Shown: positions 33,753-44,484, counted from the first letter of the stretch. The stretch is 64,000 nt of DNA from Cloacimonetes bacterium UBA6081 (GCA_002428685.1 DIXL01000085.1:88076-152075), one strand, 5' to 3'. Numbers and translations are program-made. The notes: generated by a model from the letters alone, not told the origin.

Positions 33753-36700
33753 CTATTTCATCATCAACATCTTGTTGGTTTGGCTAAATCCATTCATTTG
33801 CAGTTTGTAGAAATATAAACCGCTGCTAACTGCATTACCATGGTTATCCAGGCCGTCCCACACCAGTTTCTGTTCCCCTGCCAAAATGTCGCTATTAAGC
33901 AGAGTTTTTACCAACTGACCTTTCATGTTAAATACATTCAGCTTTGCATTGCCAGGATTTTTTGCCGTAAATGCAATAGTGGTTGTAGGATTGAAGGGAT
34001 TGGGATAATTATACAGCTTTGTAACTTGAACCGGATTAAGCAGATCTTCTCCCGCCACATAACTATCTGGAGGGGTGGTGGTAAATTTGATGGCAAGTTC
34101 TGCTGCCAAAGGAGACGCAGTTAAGGGATAAGTATTACCATGCGTGTAGGTTAAACCCTTCATCTGCGTGTGATCCTCTATGCCTACCGTGCAATACGTA
34201 GTAGTTACACCAGGATTATCCACAGCGTAATATTGCACTACAATATCTCCATCTGTTCCGACGCGGGGATAGAGAATAATCTGGAATTTTTCCAGCGAAG
34301 CATCCTGCCCTAAATCTATATTATATTGATTGTAAGCTTTGTTCCATTCGATGATGAAGCGATTATTTGCGCTGTCATGCCAATAGATAATCCTGATATC
34401 ATCAAAAATACCATTGCCTTCACCATCCACACCGGTTTTCATGCCTTTCAGATCATCCCAGTATGCTGCTACCATGGTATAGGGTCCCAAAGCAGCAGGT
34501 ATGTAGCAATTGTAAAAATCTACCATGTCGGTGGGAATAAAGGAAATCCAGCCATTTGTGCACATGCTTACTGTGTTATAATCGCGGCCATAAAAGCGGA
34601 AAGTGAAGGGTAAGTCAACAGTTTTGGTGCCGTCATCCTTGTTCAAAAACAAGCTGCCCAGCGGAGTTCCACCTTCTGGATCCAACTCTACCCAATTGTA
34701 AACGGGAGCTTCGTTGTATCCGGTATCTGTAGAGTCATAAGCATAATATCCATATTCACAGGGACCGGTGGGATCTGTTGTTCCCGGGGTTCCGGCTGTT
34801 CCAGAATAGAAACAGAAGTATGAATAGTCTGAAGCATTGGAAGCCGTGAACCTAAAGGGTAAATTGTGGCCTGGGGTAACATTCGCCAGCAAAGTGATTG
34901 AAGCTGTAAACTGAGTTTCCTGGCCTGGTAATAAGGTTCCAATGTTAATGGGAGCACTTTGAGCTACCGCTGCTGTCGTAAGGGAATTTATGGTAATATC
35001 AATGTTTTCCATGGCAGAATTTCCCGTATTACAAACGGTAAAGGTAATGGGACTTGTTTGGCCACTATGAAAAGTTCCATTGTGATCGTAAACAATAATT
35101 TTAGCTCCGCCGGCTTTCAGTTGGAACACATGATTTTCTACAGGATTGGTGGTGCTAATGGAAAAGTCCATAATGTCAAAGGGAGTTAAAGCTCCGGAAG
35201 TGGTAAAAGCAAAGGTTAGGGTAGTGGTTTCCCCTGCTGCAAGGCTTCCAATAGTTAATGTCGGCACAGCAATATTTACTGCGGCATGATTGGAGCCAAG
35301 GGTAACTGCTACATTGGAATAGGCATTGGCCGAAAAGTTCTTTAATTGTATCTCAAGATTGTAGTTGGTATTTGGATCAATCATGCTATTGAGCAGGCTA
35401 TTTGATGTAATCCCGATGGTGGCAGGGCTATCTGCAACAAGTTCTGCAACTAAAGGGACAAAATTTGGCTTGGTAATAGTAACGGTCAGATTTCCTGTCT
35501 GATTGGGATCAACAGGCAATATGGTGTATCCGTTTTTTACTGTGGCGTATGAATAGTCTATCCCGTTTTTGGTTCCGGTTACCATTGCCCCTTCCAAAGC
35601 AGATGAATTTATACGGATATGGCTGTCGCTTTGGGATATATTTAGCCCACCTTCTATTACGCTGCTGGAAATGGTCTGGGGAGTAAGCACCCACATATTC
35701 AGGCTGGGATCGCTAAGAATGTTGTAAACGTGATAGTAGAATGCTACATATTGGCCTGGAGCTAGGTCATTGGGGAAATTCTTATACAGTTCCATTTTAC
35801 CAGCCAACACACTGCTGCCAAATCCACGCACTCCATTATCCAAAATGCTGCGGAATGCACCACTGGAGATGGAATTGTTCAGCCTGGTTTTGGTATGCAA
35901 GTCGGAAGGCCCTACAAAGGCAACACATCCTCCCGGAGAAGACATAGTGCCCATTCGCATCCACTTTTCACCGAAGTTGGGATTTACGGGATTGGCAAAA
36001 TCGCCGGTGTTGCAGACTATGGAAAAAACTATCGGCATTTTGGGGCCATTAAAGGTAGAATTTAGATCTGGAATATGGAAAGAAGGATAATGCCAGCCAT
36101 TGGCATCTCCCCAACCACGGTAACTGATAAATTGCACTCCCTGATTGATAGCCTGCAAAATACTGGATGTCCCAGGATAACTGGGTGGGTAAAAAACGCT
36201 ATCAACCTGCGTGTAGCCATAGTTTAACATCTTGTTGCGTAACCAACGGGACATATACACAGGAGTTGTTGGCCGCAAACCACCTTCAGCATAGTTCCCA
36301 GCTACTACCAAAGCTTTATTCATCCAGTTAGAATCGGTCATATAGGGGGTTTTTTCGTAAGATATTGTCTTATTCACCATGGTGATAAATTCACTGGCAT
36401 CGCTGAAGGAAAAACGTCCTACAATCATTTCAGGAAAGTAGTCATCTCCATCCAGGGTGGCGAAATAGTTGTCATCAGCATCGTTTTCGGCATACTCCGG
36501 AGAGGGATAGAAATTTGTGGGAATGGCAAAAGTCCCAATTACATCACCCCATAAGAACAGATAGTCGGTTCCATACTGCTGATAATGAGTAAGAATATAA
36601 TCTTTTATCTGTTGGATACTGCTACCAATTTCTGAACGGTTTGCCACATAAACATCGTAACCTTGAGCCTTTTTCCAATTGATGTATTCCTGCTGGTAAG

Positions 36701-37277
36701 GTGCTAACTGAGTGTGGCTTATAATCAACATACTAGGGCGTCTGAAGCTTAGGTTTCGCAGATACGACTGATCATAGTTGTCAGCTAAAGTCTTATATGC
36801 TTCTTCAAAGGCAGCGGAAATGGTTGCAGGCACTGGAACAGGTTGGTTGCCAATTAAATCGAAATCAATGTTTACCAGAGTGCGCACTTGAGTTTCGGTG
36901 GAAATCTGAGTTTCAATTTTAATGGTAAACCCACGCATCTCTCTGAATGTAAACCCATGCACTATTTGCAAAGCACTCTCTTCCCGCTTTTGTTCTGCAA
37001 AAAGGAAATTCCCGCTGAGGTCAAACACATTCCAGGTCATGCTATTTACCTGCAATGCTGCGTTGACAAAGGGAAAGGCAAGGGTTGTAGTTATCGCCGG
37101 AGTGGGAGCAGATACATCTCCCTCATCTAAATCTGCAGTCATCTCTGCCATGGGGCTTAAGCGTAAAGCCTCCATTCTGGCATTCAATACGTTACCGTTC
37201 ACGCTGTAGTTTTGCAAGCCGGCTGCCCCTAATAGGCCATAAGCAAGGAGCAGGATTGCGACTATATACTGTTTCAT
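33753..37277 (-). CDS. Gingipain-like C25 family secreted protein
   Basis: The 1174-aa precursor has a signal peptide (about 1-19), a propeptide-like region, a C25-type caspase-fold domain (about 180-530), beta-sandwich repeats and a Por-type sorting tail (YPNPFNPTTTIAF near 1090). The nucleophile region SIVCNTGDF (Cys422) is intact. The general-base motif, normally YxGHG, reads YRGWG, so the expected His is Trp389. A nearby His396 could not occupy the same place in the motif. It may be a degenerate, possibly structural, member or one with an altered site. GGAGG precedes the ATG. Confidence 0.85.
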   Translation of the reverse strand: MKQYIVAILLLAYGLLGAAGLQNYSVNGNVLNARMEALRLSPMAEMTADLDEGDVSAPTPAITTTLAFPFVNAALQVNSMTWNVFDLSGNFLFAEQKREESALQIVHGFTFREMRGFTIKIETQISTETQVRTLVNIDFDLIGNQPVPVPATISAAFEEAYKTLADNYDQSYLRNLSFRRPSMLIISHTQLAPYQQEYINWKKAQGYDVYVANRSEIGSSIQQIKDYILTHYQQYGTDYLFLWGDVIGTFAIPTNFYPSPEYAENDADDNYFATLDGDDYFPEMIVGRFSFSDASEFITMVNKTISYEKTPYMTDSNWMNKALVVAGNYAEGGLRPTTPVYMSRWLRNKMLNYGYTQVDSVFYPPSYPGTSSILQAINQGVQFISYRGWGDANGWHYPSFHIPDLNSTFNGPKMPIVFSIVCNTGDFANPVNPNFGEKWMRMGTMSSPGGCVAFVGPSDLHTKTRLNNSISSGAFRSILDNGVRGFGSSVLAGKMELYKNFPNDLAPGQYVAFYYHVYNILSDPSLNMWVLTPQTISSSVIEGGLNISQSDSHIRINSSALEGAMVTGTKNGIDYSYATVKNGYTILPVDPNQTGNLTVTITKPNFVPLVAELVADSPATIGITSNSLLNSMIDPNTNYNLEIQLKNFSANAYSNVAVTLGSNHAAVNIAVPTLTIGSLAAGETTTLTFAFTTSGALTPFDIMDFSISTTNPVENHVFQLKAGGAKIIVYDHNGTFHSGQTSPITFTVCNTGNSAMENIDITINSLTTAAVAQSAPINIGTLLPGQETQFTASITLLANVTPGHNLPFRFTASNASDYSYFCFYSGTAGTPGTTDPTGPCEYGYYAYDSTDTGYNEAPVYNWVELDPEGGTPLGSLFLNKDDGTKTVDLPFTFRFYGRDYNTVSMCTNGWISFIPTDMVDFYNCYIPAALGPYTMVAAYWDDLKGMKTGVDGEGNGIFDDIRIIYWHDSANNRFIIEWNKAYNQYNIDLGQDASLEKFQIILYPRVGTDGDIVVQYYAVDNPGVTTTYCTVGIEDHTQMKGLTYTHGNTYPLTASPLAAELAIKFTTTPPDSYVAGEDLLNPVQVTKLYNYPNPFNPTTTIAFTAKNPGNAKLNVFNMKGQLVKTLLNSDILAGEQKLVWDGLDNHGNAVSSGLYFYKLQMNGFSQTNKMLMMK

Positions 37278-37429
37278 TTTTCCTCCATCGATAAGTTCTT
37301 ATTTATGATATATGCAACTTCCTTTCCAAATCCCCAAATAATCTTTACTTTCTATTATACTTTTGGATTTGGCTGTTTACTTGCATAACAGCTTAATCTC
37401 TATTAACATGAAAATATAAGGATTTATGA

Positions 37430-38338
37430 ATGCGATTTAGAAATAACTGGATAGCACTGATTTGCCTGGTGCTACTTATTGCAGCTTGCGGGAAAAATAC
37501 TGAGTTAACCCCACCGGATGTCGATCACACCGATATCAGTTTTGGAACCGATAATACTTTGGATATCATAACCTGGAATATAAAATTGTTTCCCGAGGCT
37601 ACAAATATATCGGAGCTAAAACAGATGATTCCGGCCATGAATGCCGATGTTATTGCTTTTCAGGAAATAATGGACTACACTGCCTTTATGAGCATGGTTG
37701 CCCAAATTCCAAATTATGCTGCCTTAGTTTATGATGCCACTGCGGATTACCGTTTGGCTTATGTGTATGACACAAGAACCATAACAGTTAATAATCAATA
37801 CACAATTTACAATGGTGATTCCAATCCTTTTCCCAGACCGCCCTATGTGCTGGATTTCAATTGGAATAATGAAAATTACTACGTTATAAACAACCACCTG
37901 AAAGCCTATGGCGATAACTATATAGATGAAAGTGATGACTGGGATGAAGAATACCGTCGGCGCACAGCCTGCCAAAAACTGGATTATTACATCAGCACCA
38001 ACCTCCCCGATAAAAAAGTTATAGTCGTTGGCGATATGAATGATCAAATTGCAGAACCAGCAGAATATAATGTATTCTTAAGCTTTATAGATAAGCCAGC
38101 GGAGTATCTCTTTGCCGATATGCCCATAGCTGTTAGCCCCAATTATAACAATGTGTCTTATCCAAGTTCATTAAGCCATATCGACCATATTTTAATCAGC
38201 AACGAGCTTTTCGAAGCCTTTACCGCTGGACAAAGCTATTGCCGCACGATAAAGGCTGAAAATTGGATGGTAAACTGGAACACCTATGCCAGCACTATCT
38301 CTGATCACAGGCCTGTGGGCATCAGAATTGGTTATTAA
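37430..38338 (+). CDS. Endonuclease/exonuclease/phosphatase-family lipoprotein
   Basis: 302 aa. The signal peptide ends in a lipobox (LIAAC, Cys20), so the mature protein is probably anchored to a membrane. The EEP fold motifs are present: TWNIK, FQEI (metal Glu), VVGDMNDQ and the terminal SDHRPVG catalytic His. The substrate is unknown (nucleic acid, phospholipid or sugar phosphate). It is divergent from the C25-like gene, and its stop overlaps the tail of the convergent phosphohexomutase gene by 4 nt. Confidence 0.88.
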   Translation: MRFRNNWIALICLVLLIAACGKNTELTPPDVDHTDISFGTDNTLDIITWNIKLFPEATNISELKQMIPAMNADVIAFQEIMDYTAFMSMVAQIPNYAALVYDATADYRLAYVYDTRTITVNNQYTIYNGDSNPFPRPPYVLDFNWNNENYYVINNHLKAYGDNYIDESDDWDEEYRRRTACQKLDYYISTNLPDKKVIVVGDMNDQIAEPAEYNVFLSFIDKPAEYLFADMPIAVSPNYNNVSYPSSLSHIDHILISNELFEAFTAGQSYCRTIKAENWMVNWNTYASTISDHRPVGIRIGY

Positions 38339-39711
38339 GCGTAAGTAACAGCTCTTCTGATCTTAGCTATCACCTCATCGCACAGTTGGCGCGAACGCTG
38401 GGGAGAATCACTTTCCACATAAATACGGATAATTGGTTCAGTGCCCGATTTGCGCACATGGATCCAGTGTTTATCACCTGTTGCTTTTATGCCATCCTGG
38501 GTATCCAATGTGTATCCGGCAAAAAAGCTTGGAACTGCTTGCATAGCTGTGTCCATTTGACTGGATTCCAAGGTTAGCTTGTCTTTGGCAAAATAGTATT
38601 GAGGCAATTCACTAGCCAATTGAGAGATGCTTTTTCCGCTTTCGGCCATCAAACCAAGGATCAGAGCCATTCCGACCATCGCATCACGGGTATAATGAAC
38701 TTCCGGACAAATGACTCCACCATTGCCTTCCCCTCCAATGGGAGAAGCCAATTCCTGCATCTTTTTGCCTACATTAATCTCCCCCACCTTGGTACGAACT
38801 ACTGAGGCACCATACCTGGCAGCAATATCGTCTGAAAGCATTGAACTGCTGAGATTTACTACAACAGTGCCAATCTTTTTGGGAAGGACAAATAATTCTG
38901 CCAAAGCAATGGTCAGCTCTTCACCAATACATTTCCCCAGTTCAGAGACAATAGAAAGCCTATCTACGTCCGGATCAGTGGCAAATCCTATATCTGCACC
39001 ATAAAACTTTACTGCTTCTTCCAATTGACCAAGGTTTTCGTTCAATGGTTCTGCCACATGGGCAAAAATGCCGCTTGGCTCACTGTTTAGTTCATATACT
39101 GTGCACCCAAGTTTTTTAAGAAGCATGGGCGAAATAAATCCCCCTGCTCCATTTACGGAATCAATCACAACTTTTAGCTGGCGGGCTTTGATTTGATCAA
39201 TGTTCAAATAAGGTATGGACAGCACTTTGTCAATATGCCTATTCGTTGCATCCATATCTGTGCTTAGCTTGCCGATTTTATCCCATTCAACCCAGTTTAT
39301 CGCATCGTGGACAGAGGCTAAGAATTCAGCAGCTTTTTCGGGTGCCAAAAACATGCCATCTGCATCAACAAACTTCATGGCATTCCACTCTGGAGGATTG
39401 TGAGAAGCTGTAATGGATATTCCGCCTATGGCATCTGATTGTTCCACTGCCAATAACACCGTAGGAGTAGAAACAACGCCCAAGTCAGTAACATTGCAGC
39501 CAACGCTTATTAGTGCAGAAACAATACTATGCAGCATGGCATTGCCTGTGGTTCGGCTGTCTCTACCCACAATTATTTCCGGAGTTTGAGAAGCATTGAG
39601 ACTTTTTTGAAACTCGCCAAATTTAGCGGCAAATTGTATGGCTATAATAGGATTAAGGGTGTCTGCAAAGACACCCCTAACGCCGCTAACGCTTGTCATT
39701 AGCTTGCTCAT
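38335..39711 (-). CDS. glmM: Phosphoglucosamine/phosphomanno-mutase family enzyme
   Basis: 458 aa of the alpha-D-phosphohexomutase family. The phosphoserine loop is ITASHNP (Ser103), the metal loop DPDVDRL, the sugar-binding loop GGEGNGG and the phosphate-binding loop RKSGTEP. The GEGN loop and N-terminal SGVRG favour a GlmM-like enzyme (GlcN-6-P to GlcN-1-P) feeding the MurA pathway, but phosphomannomutase activity cannot be excluded from sequence alone. It starts 6 nt after the PPIase stop. Confidence 0.85.
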   Translation of the reverse strand: MSKLMTSVSGVRGVFADTLNPIIAIQFAAKFGEFQKSLNASQTPEIIVGRDSRTTGNAMLHSIVSALISVGCNVTDLGVVSTPTVLLAVEQSDAIGGISITASHNPPEWNAMKFVDADGMFLAPEKAAEFLASVHDAINWVEWDKIGKLSTDMDATNRHIDKVLSIPYLNIDQIKARQLKVVIDSVNGAGGFISPMLLKKLGCTVYELNSEPSGIFAHVAEPLNENLGQLEEAVKFYGADIGFATDPDVDRLSIVSELGKCIGEELTIALAELFVLPKKIGTVVVNLSSSMLSDDIAARYGASVVRTKVGEINVGKKMQELASPIGGEGNGGVICPEVHYTRDAMVGMALILGLMAESGKSISQLASELPQYYFAKDKLTLESSQMDTAMQAVPSFFAGYTLDTQDGIKATGDKHWIHVRKSGTEPIIRIYVESDSPQRSRQLCDEVIAKIRRAVTYA

Positions 39712-39717
39712 AACTTC

Positions 39718-41499
39718 TTACATTCCGAATTTTGCTCGGTTGTCCACAATCTTGGCGGTCTTTTTCATGGCATCATACCAACGGTTCCAGGCAGCGTCTT
39801 CCAAGCGTTTCCGAATGGTTTCCTGCCCATCTTTATCTTTGGCAAATGCGGCTAAATCCGGCTTTTTACGTTCTGTGGCAGAAATGATAAAGCTACCTTC
39901 CTTGGTGTGAATCAAGCCACTGGTCTGATTGCTTTCCAGCTTCAGAGCAGCAGTGGTAAATTCTTCTGCAATACCAACATTGGGGATATTAGAGCCTTTT
40001 TTATGCAGCGGCAAGTCCATTATCTTCCAGCCTTCTTTGGCAGCAGCAGTAAAATATTCGCCACTTGGGTATTTTTTTACGAACTCATCTGCTTTCACCT
40101 TGATATTGGCCACTTTTTTCTCTTTTTCCAGTTGGTATTTGATACGTAGTTTCACTTTTTCAAAGTCTTCGAAATATTCTTTTTTATTATCCAGCATCTG
40201 AGCAATTATCATGCGGTTCTGTTGATCCGTCATCATTTCTGAAACAGTTTTGGCTTTGGCGGTGCGCATAAATTGCACCATAGAGCTAAGATTGCCAATT
40301 CCGGGAATATATTCTTGATCATGAGGGACCCAATCGCTTTCGCTGGCTTCCATTTTCAGCTCTTTGGCTGCGGCATCAATGCCTTTTTTCTTGATTAGCT
40401 TACTTGCTTTTTCTGCTTTGATTGCCAGTTCTTCTTTGGTAGCATCGGAAGCTTTTACTGAAAGCAGAATATGGCTTGCTTTAATTTTTGCTTCAGGTCC
40501 AACGGCACCCAGACTGTCGCAGCGGATAATATGCCAACCAAAGTTGGTTTTTACCGGCTGACTAATCTGACCGGGTTTCAGACTAAAAGCTGTATTTTCA
40601 AATTCAGGCACCATTTGTCCACGGCCGAATACGCCCAATGAACCGCCATTTGCTTTGGAACCAGGATCTTCAGAATATTCTGAGGCAAGAGCCGAGAAAT
40701 CTTCACCATTGATAGCGCGTTTATAAATGTCCATGGCACTTTTTTGAATTTCCGCGAAGTCTTTATCGGAAGGTTTTTCTTCGAAGGCAATGTATTTCAT
40801 GCGGGACGCTGGTCCCTTCTTAAATTCTGTGTTCTTATTCTTATCGTAATAGGCTTTAATTTCTGCATCTGTAACTGTAACAGGATCAGACATGTTAAAA
40901 TCGAACCAAATGAATTTTCCGGTAACCGTATCGTTTTCTTTGATATAATCTACTTTCAAACTATCAAGAGTGATGCCAGATTTGGCCTTGATTTTCTCCT
41001 GCAGTTTTTGGCGGGGCAGATAACTACGCACGTAGTCTTCCATCATAACAAAAAACTCGGGGTTATTTTTCAAGGCAGAGAGATACTTCGTTTTGTCGAA
41101 GATGCCATTGGTTTGAAGGGATTCATTCTGCATCAGTTCTTGAGGAGGGTTGTTTTGCATTTCGGTAAGAATATCATCCTCGGTAACTTTAATCTTGTTC
41201 TTCTTAATCTGTTGATTCCAGAGGATATCGTCCACCAAAGCCTGCCAAGCTTGACCTTCCAGGCTTTTACGGGTGTTATCGTCCATGGGCTGATCTTTAT
41301 ACATTTCCGCATAGCGGTTGTACATATCTTGTATCTTGCTTTGATACATTTCCAGCGTAATCTTCTTGCCATTCACTTTCCCCAAATAGGGTTGGGGTCT
41401 AAGCAATTCGGCCAAACCGACTGCGCCCATACCAAGGATGAAGATAATCGCTATAAAATAGATGACTAACTTCTGTTTCTTTCTCAGGTTCTCGAGCAT
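39718..41499 (-). CDS. PpiD/SurA-like periplasmic peptidyl-prolyl isomerase
   Basis: 593 aa. A single N-terminal membrane helix (about residues 11-30) anchors the protein. A SurA_N-type chaperone region follows, with a complete parvulin domain (about 215-320: FGRGQMVPEFENTAF, PVKTNFGWHIIR), a second parvulin-like region opening with KASHILLS, and a third C-terminal part. It probably helps outer-membrane and secreted proteins fold, fitting the many secreted genes nearby. The ATG at 41499 has TGGAGG upstream; the one at 41514 does not. Confidence 0.88.
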   Translation of the reverse strand: MLENLRKKQKLVIYFIAIIFILGMGAVGLAELLRPQPYLGKVNGKKITLEMYQSKIQDMYNRYAEMYKDQPMDDNTRKSLEGQAWQALVDDILWNQQIKKNKIKVTEDDILTEMQNNPPQELMQNESLQTNGIFDKTKYLSALKNNPEFFVMMEDYVRSYLPRQKLQEKIKAKSGITLDSLKVDYIKENDTVTGKFIWFDFNMSDPVTVTDAEIKAYYDKNKNTEFKKGPASRMKYIAFEEKPSDKDFAEIQKSAMDIYKRAINGEDFSALASEYSEDPGSKANGGSLGVFGRGQMVPEFENTAFSLKPGQISQPVKTNFGWHIIRCDSLGAVGPEAKIKASHILLSVKASDATKEELAIKAEKASKLIKKKGIDAAAKELKMEASESDWVPHDQEYIPGIGNLSSMVQFMRTAKAKTVSEMMTDQQNRMIIAQMLDNKKEYFEDFEKVKLRIKYQLEKEKKVANIKVKADEFVKKYPSGEYFTAAAKEGWKIMDLPLHKKGSNIPNVGIAEEFTTAALKLESNQTSGLIHTKEGSFIISATERKKPDLAAFAKDKDGQETIRKRLEDAAWNRWYDAMKKTAKIVDNRAKFGM

Positions 41500-41586
41500 T
41501 TCTATCCTCCACAATGGATCATAATTTCTCTTTAGATAGCCACAATTTTAAACCTGTCTTTTTATTCAAGCTTTTTTTTGGAGGGG

Positions 41587-44484
41587 CTACATAAAGCAGA
41601 TATAGGGTCTGGCAACTCCAGCCCGGATTCGGGTGTGTGGTTCAACGTGGCACAATGAGCCTTTTGCCTTTATAAAAGTAGCGCGGAAAGCGGGACTAAA
41701 GCTTTGTGTCCCAAATGAATCGGTGATAATTATGCACAGTGGCAGTTCTTCATTTCCGGTATTAATCACCCCAATTTCCCTGCCTAAAAAGTGCACTAAA
41801 TCGCCTTGTTTCATCCCCGGACACACCATTGCAATGGCCTTATTTTTTATCAGATATGAAAGTGTGTCGAGCTTGGGTTCAAAATCCAATGCCACCACTT
41901 TACCTGCCAAATCAAGACCCTCAAGAGCAGCTGAATCAGGAATGTAAACAAACTCTCCATGGCAGCGTTTTCCCAATCCCAGCTTACCATCCAACCTGTT
42001 TCCACTATACTTTATGGTTACAGAATTGCCTTCGGTTATTTCGCTTACTATACCCTTAACATGAGAGAAGTAGTTTTTTGGCTTAATATTATACTGAATG
42101 GTTACAGTTCCGTTTACTCTGTCAATTTCCGTAATGACCCCGCTACTGGGAGCTTTTACAAAATGAGGTGGTTCGCCTTTCCCGCTTTCCAACTTTTTGG
42201 CCAGAACATCTCCCAGATAAACAAAATCACCCATTTGGTGCTTTAGGTAGGACATCATCTTTTTGGGTTGGCAGCCAAGATGCTCTGCCACATTCACTTT
42301 AACCGGATTACCGCTATAATCCTGAATTTCCGAAAGCACCAGCACACCGCTGTGATAATCGATAAATTCCACCTTCCCACTCACTGGAGAACGAAAATCC
42401 TGCCCCACCCATCTTTTGGAAGGTGGTTCCGGCAGATGACGAAGTAATGCATCGTAATCCACCCTGTATCCCACTGTAACCTGTAAGGTAGAGCGAACCA
42501 AATCCGGGCTCACAAAATCAATGTTCAGATAGGCATTCACAATAAATAAGCGAGGGGGATTGAACTTGTTTACTGCCACAATTGTATCCGGGGTAACTGC
42601 CTCATTTTCATTGACCAGGATATCGCCTTTATAAGGAAGCGAAACTACTTTATAAAATTCTCCCTGATAAGCTTGAACAAGATTCATAAATGCATTTGTT
42701 TGTTTTTCATCCAAGGGCTCAGGCTTTCTGATTCCCAGGGCTTTCTCCAGTTCTTTTCCATTGCCGAGAACTTCTTTGCGTGTGTCTATAATAACCGGCA
42801 AAGCCGTAGAAAGGCTGATTGGTTCTTTGTTCGTGCTGATTACACACTTACCCAGAGGTGTTATCTGCAGCTCCCGCAAAGTAGCTTTTTCCAGATAGAT
42901 CACCGTTTCGGGCATCACATTCAGCACTTTTTCTGCTCCATTTTCGCTGTATTTTAGCTGTAAAACCGGTTTTGTGGTTTTTGCAGGAAAGTGAGGACGA
43001 ATATGAATGGCAAGCTTTTGCAGGCAAGAGCTACTCAACAACTGGTTAGATAGGTTTTGCTCCACATTTGACAACACTCCCAGATGAGGAGTGATAAAAT
43101 CCTTATCCAGCCACAGCTCCGTTATGCCATGCGCATCAAAGCCATCTATAAGAATAGCTGCACATTGTTCAGGGCTTTTAGCATGCGAAAACACACCTCC
43201 CGCAGCAATGAGCACATCAATTTCCATCGGATAAAAATGCAGCTTGGACTCTATCAGTTCATATTCAAACTGACGTTCATAGGCTCCTATATCGCTGGTT
43301 TTCAGTTTATCCAAAAAGCCAATTTTCTGTCCATTATAGTGCATTTCCTGGTGTTGAACCAGGGCAAGGCGTATGGCTTGTTTGGCTAAAACTTGTTCGA
43401 TTTTCACTTCTCGCTCTGTGGAAGGATTATAGGTGGGATACAAAGTTTTATTCCCTATATAATTACGCACTTCATCCAGCGTGAAGTCCTGGGGGAGTTC
43501 TTTTACAAATTGCTCTCCACCGGATTCTGCCAAAACATTCAAAGCACTATAGCTCATCCCCAAATTTGCACTTACGGTGCGTTGATAGTGCCCTTTTATG
43601 TAAGAGAACACATCTGTGGTCGCCCCGCCAATATCAAAGGCAAAGAAGTTCCGTTTATCTTCTGCGGTAGCATTTATCATACTATTTAGCACGCCTATGG
43701 GAGTGGGAATAATCTCGCTGAACACATGTTTTTTTAGCTCTGCATAGCCAGGAGCCCGTTCCATCACGTTTTCCATAAAAAGCTTTTGAATCATATCCTG
43801 AGTAGGTTTCAGGTTTTCCAGCCCTATAGTAGGACGCAGATTGGGTAACACCACCAGGTTAAAATCTTCACTAATCATGTCTTGCACCATTTCTGCCACG
43901 TCCTGATTGCCGGCATAGATTGTAGGGATTTTAACATCTGTAGCAAATTTGGGCAGGGGTTTGGCAATGCGTAAAATCTCCGCCAACCTCAAGACTCCCG
44001 AAATGGCTCCTCCATCGGTTCCCCCACACAGCAAAATCATATCAGGATGCAGATTGCGCATTGCCTGCATTTGCTCTGCTGCCGAGCGTTTATCATCCAC
44101 AGCAAATACATCCAACAGAATTCCACCCGCTCCAAATGCTGCTCTACGTGCACTGGATGCACTATCAAACAGAGTTAACCCAATAACCAATATTTGTAAA
44201 CCACCTCCGGCACTGCTGGTGGTAAGATAGCGGATATTGGGAGCAAAGCTTAGCTTGGAAGCCTGGGAATTGGCAGCAAGGATAGGGATGCCCACCTGTT
44301 CCTGAAGCTGTTTTATTACCTCATACACACCTATGCAAACATCATTAAATGGCTCTTCCACTGTTGTTTCGGCATGTTTGATACCTAAAATCAGGGGATT
44401 GGCATCGCTGTTGTCCACTAAAATCGCTTTGGTAGTTGTACTACCCACATCTGTAATCAAAAAGTATTGGCTAGCTTGTGCCAT
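41587..44484 (-). CDS. MutL/GlmL-like ASKHA protein with long C-terminal extension
   Basis: 965 aa. Residues 1 to about 470 match the MutL family found beside B12-dependent mutases: TDVGSTTTK phosphate loop, LLCGGTDGG, and FDIGGATTD as the second phosphate loop. About 500 further residues follow, with barrel-sandwich-like repeats that recall biotinyl/RnfC-type hybrids (SPVSGKVEFID, APSSGVITEID). Family members I know end near 460 aa. No mutase gene is adjacent. It may be a reactivase or chaperone for an aminomutase; the role of the extension is unknown. Confidence 0.75.
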   Translation of the reverse strand: MAQASQYFLITDVGSTTTKAILVDNSDANPLILGIKHAETTVEEPFNDVCIGVYEVIKQLQEQVGIPILAANSQASKLSFAPNIRYLTTSSAGGGLQILVIGLTLFDSASSARRAAFGAGGILLDVFAVDDKRSAAEQMQAMRNLHPDMILLCGGTDGGAISGVLRLAEILRIAKPLPKFATDVKIPTIYAGNQDVAEMVQDMISEDFNLVVLPNLRPTIGLENLKPTQDMIQKLFMENVMERAPGYAELKKHVFSEIIPTPIGVLNSMINATAEDKRNFFAFDIGGATTDVFSYIKGHYQRTVSANLGMSYSALNVLAESGGEQFVKELPQDFTLDEVRNYIGNKTLYPTYNPSTEREVKIEQVLAKQAIRLALVQHQEMHYNGQKIGFLDKLKTSDIGAYERQFEYELIESKLHFYPMEIDVLIAAGGVFSHAKSPEQCAAILIDGFDAHGITELWLDKDFITPHLGVLSNVEQNLSNQLLSSSCLQKLAIHIRPHFPAKTTKPVLQLKYSENGAEKVLNVMPETVIYLEKATLRELQITPLGKCVISTNKEPISLSTALPVIIDTRKEVLGNGKELEKALGIRKPEPLDEKQTNAFMNLVQAYQGEFYKVVSLPYKGDILVNENEAVTPDTIVAVNKFNPPRLFIVNAYLNIDFVSPDLVRSTLQVTVGYRVDYDALLRHLPEPPSKRWVGQDFRSPVSGKVEFIDYHSGVLVLSEIQDYSGNPVKVNVAEHLGCQPKKMMSYLKHQMGDFVYLGDVLAKKLESGKGEPPHFVKAPSSGVITEIDRVNGTVTIQYNIKPKNYFSHVKGIVSEITEGNSVTIKYSGNRLDGKLGLGKRCHGEFVYIPDSAALEGLDLAGKVVALDFEPKLDTLSYLIKNKAIAMVCPGMKQGDLVHFLGREIGVINTGNEELPLCIIITDSFGTQSFSPAFRATFIKAKGSLCHVEPHTRIRAGVARPYICFM

